NCBI GenBank assembly: GCA_937901485.1
Contig: CALGTT010000013.1
Coordinates: 1 to 14,940 of the forward strand
From: an uncultured Ruminococcus sp.
Lineage (GTDB): Bacteria > Bacillota > Clostridia > Oscillospirales > Ruminococcaceae
Length of the DNA stretch: 14,940 bases
Direction of reading: 5' to 3'
The position numbers and the translations under genes are program-made. This document shows positions 14,227 to 14,940 of the stretch, piece by piece. Positions within the stretch are counted from its first letter, which is position 1; every line of letters starts with the position of its first letter. Under the pieces are notes generated by a model. That model ran no database searches, was not told the DNA's origin, and was given only the letters and a program-made list of their open reading frames with translations.

Positions 14227-14940
14227 TTATAGGATCTTTCCGTACAGTTTTCCATCCAGAACCTTCATGATCCTCACATCGCACACCCGATTCCGGAAGC
14301 TCCCGTCCCCATCTTCTGCCGGCACGAGAACGGTGGTGTAGTCTTTTGCATGTCCGATGTGGAATTCCGGCGATTTTTCGCGCTCAAAGAGAACGGAAAC
14401 CGTCTTTCCCACACGGCTTTGCAGAAACTCTGCCGCCATGCGCTGTTCGAGTGCGGAAAGTCTGTCCGCGCGTTCCTTCTTCACCGCTTCCGCGACCTGC
14501 TCCGGCATCCGGTCGGCAAGTGTGCCGCTTCTGCGCGAGTAGCGGAAAATGTGGATTTTCGCAAACTGCATCTTCTCTGTAAACGCAAGCGTCTGCGCAA
14601 AATCCTTCTCCGTTTCCGAGGGAAAGCCCGTCATGATATCCGTGGTAATGGCGCAGTCGGGAAAGAGCACGCGAATTTTTGCCAGAAGATCGGCGTATTC
14701 TTCGCAGGTGTAATGCCTGTGCATGGCTCTGAGCGTGCGGTCACAGCCGCTTTGCAGGGAGATGTGGAACTGCGGACAGAATGCTGGATTTGCCGCAAGC
14801 CGTGCAAGTACTGCATCCGTCAGACCGTCCGGTTCAAGAGAACCGAGCCGGATGCGCGGAAAGTCTGCACATGCCTCCACAGCATCGGCAATGGTGCAGT
14901 CCTCCTCCTGTCCGTAGCAGGCAAGATTGGTGCCGCACAG
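14227..14940 (-). CDS. mtaB: tRNA t6A37 methylthiotransferase MtaB, C-terminal 237 residues
   Basis: A radical-SAM methylthiotransferase that converts t6A to ms2t6A at position 37 of ANN-decoding tRNAs. The frame is open to the right edge, so the true start, the N-terminal UPF0004 domain and the CxxxCxxC cluster motif are outside the window. Visible here are the radical-SAM segment with RIRLGSLEP, typical of MtaB rather than MiaB or RimO, then FHISLQSGCDRTL, ITTDIMTGFPSETEKDF and HIFRYSRRSGTLADRM. A C-terminal TRAM-like RNA-binding region follows (from about RVGKTVSVLFERE). The GTG at 14880 is an internal codon, since upstream codons continue the family match (LCGTNLACYG). The stop TAA is at 14227-14229, converging on fba. 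Confidence 0.92.
   Translation of the reverse strand: MCGTNLACYGQEEDCTIADAVEACADFPRIRLGSLEPDGLTDAVLARLAANPAFCPQFHISLQSGCDRTLRAMHRHYTCEEYADLLAKIRVLFPDCAITTDIMTGFPSETEKDFAQTLAFTEKMQFAKIHIFRYSRRSGTLADRMPEQVAEAVKKERADRLSALEQRMAAEFLQSRVGKTVSVLFEREKSPEFHIGHAKDYTTVLVPAEDGDGSFRNRVCDVRIMKVLDGKLYGKIL

Noticed and set aside
1..14940. CRISPR array, tRNA or rRNA genes
   Set aside because: No regularly spaced repeats and no cloverleaf or rRNA-like sequence were found on reading the window.

Overview
The window looks like a chromosomal segment of a moderately GC-rich clostridial Firmicute, most likely Oscillospiraceae/Ruminococcus-like. The pointers are strong GGAGG-type ribosome binding sites, sigma-A promoters of TTGNNN-17-TATAAT form, an OmpR-type two-component pair, DUF975 membrane proteins, a DUF6106-like protein, class II fructose-bisphosphate aldolase and MtaB. 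The genus is inferred from gene content, not proven.

Layout. (1) 1-96 (minus) is the signal-peptide end of a secreted protein, divergent from a response regulator/histidine kinase pair (363-2730) that ends at a strong terminator. (2) 2887-5877 is a lone PglX-family adenine-specific DNA methyltransferase of the BREX type with its own promoter. No other BREX gene is visible on either side. (3) 5940-6464 is a small two-helix membrane protein (DUF6106-like), followed by a hairpin that runs straight into the ribosome binding site of a bifunctional NAD(P)HX epimerase/dehydratase (6515-7999). (4) One base after that stop codon lies a 123-bp MITE-like element (8002-8124) with imperfect terminal inverted repeats and flanking TA dinucleotides. 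(5) 8193-8804 is a lipoprotein. (6) 8937-10529 is an ECF-like sigma factor overlapping a membrane-anchored DUF4179-like putative anti-sigma factor, whose reading frame is broken by a +1 shift near 10130. (7) 10583-13017 (minus) is an operon of three tandem DUF975 paralogues. Two share a 124-nt identical 3' end, a sign of gene conversion. (8) 13309-14172 is class II fructose-bisphosphate aldolase with a strong promoter and terminator. (9) 14227-14940 (minus) is the C-terminal part of tRNA methylthiotransferase MtaB, running off the right edge.

How the genes fit together. Most units are separately transcribed, with their own promoters and hairpin terminators. The clear partnerships are the two-component pair (17-nt overlap), the sigma/anti-sigma pair (ATGA overlap) and the DUF975 operon. 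The methyltransferase and the DUF6106-like gene have almost identical extended -10 promoter blocks, which may mean shared regulation. The most notable item is the solitary PglX, a protein known mainly as part of the multi-gene BREX phage-defence system but sitting here among housekeeping genes.
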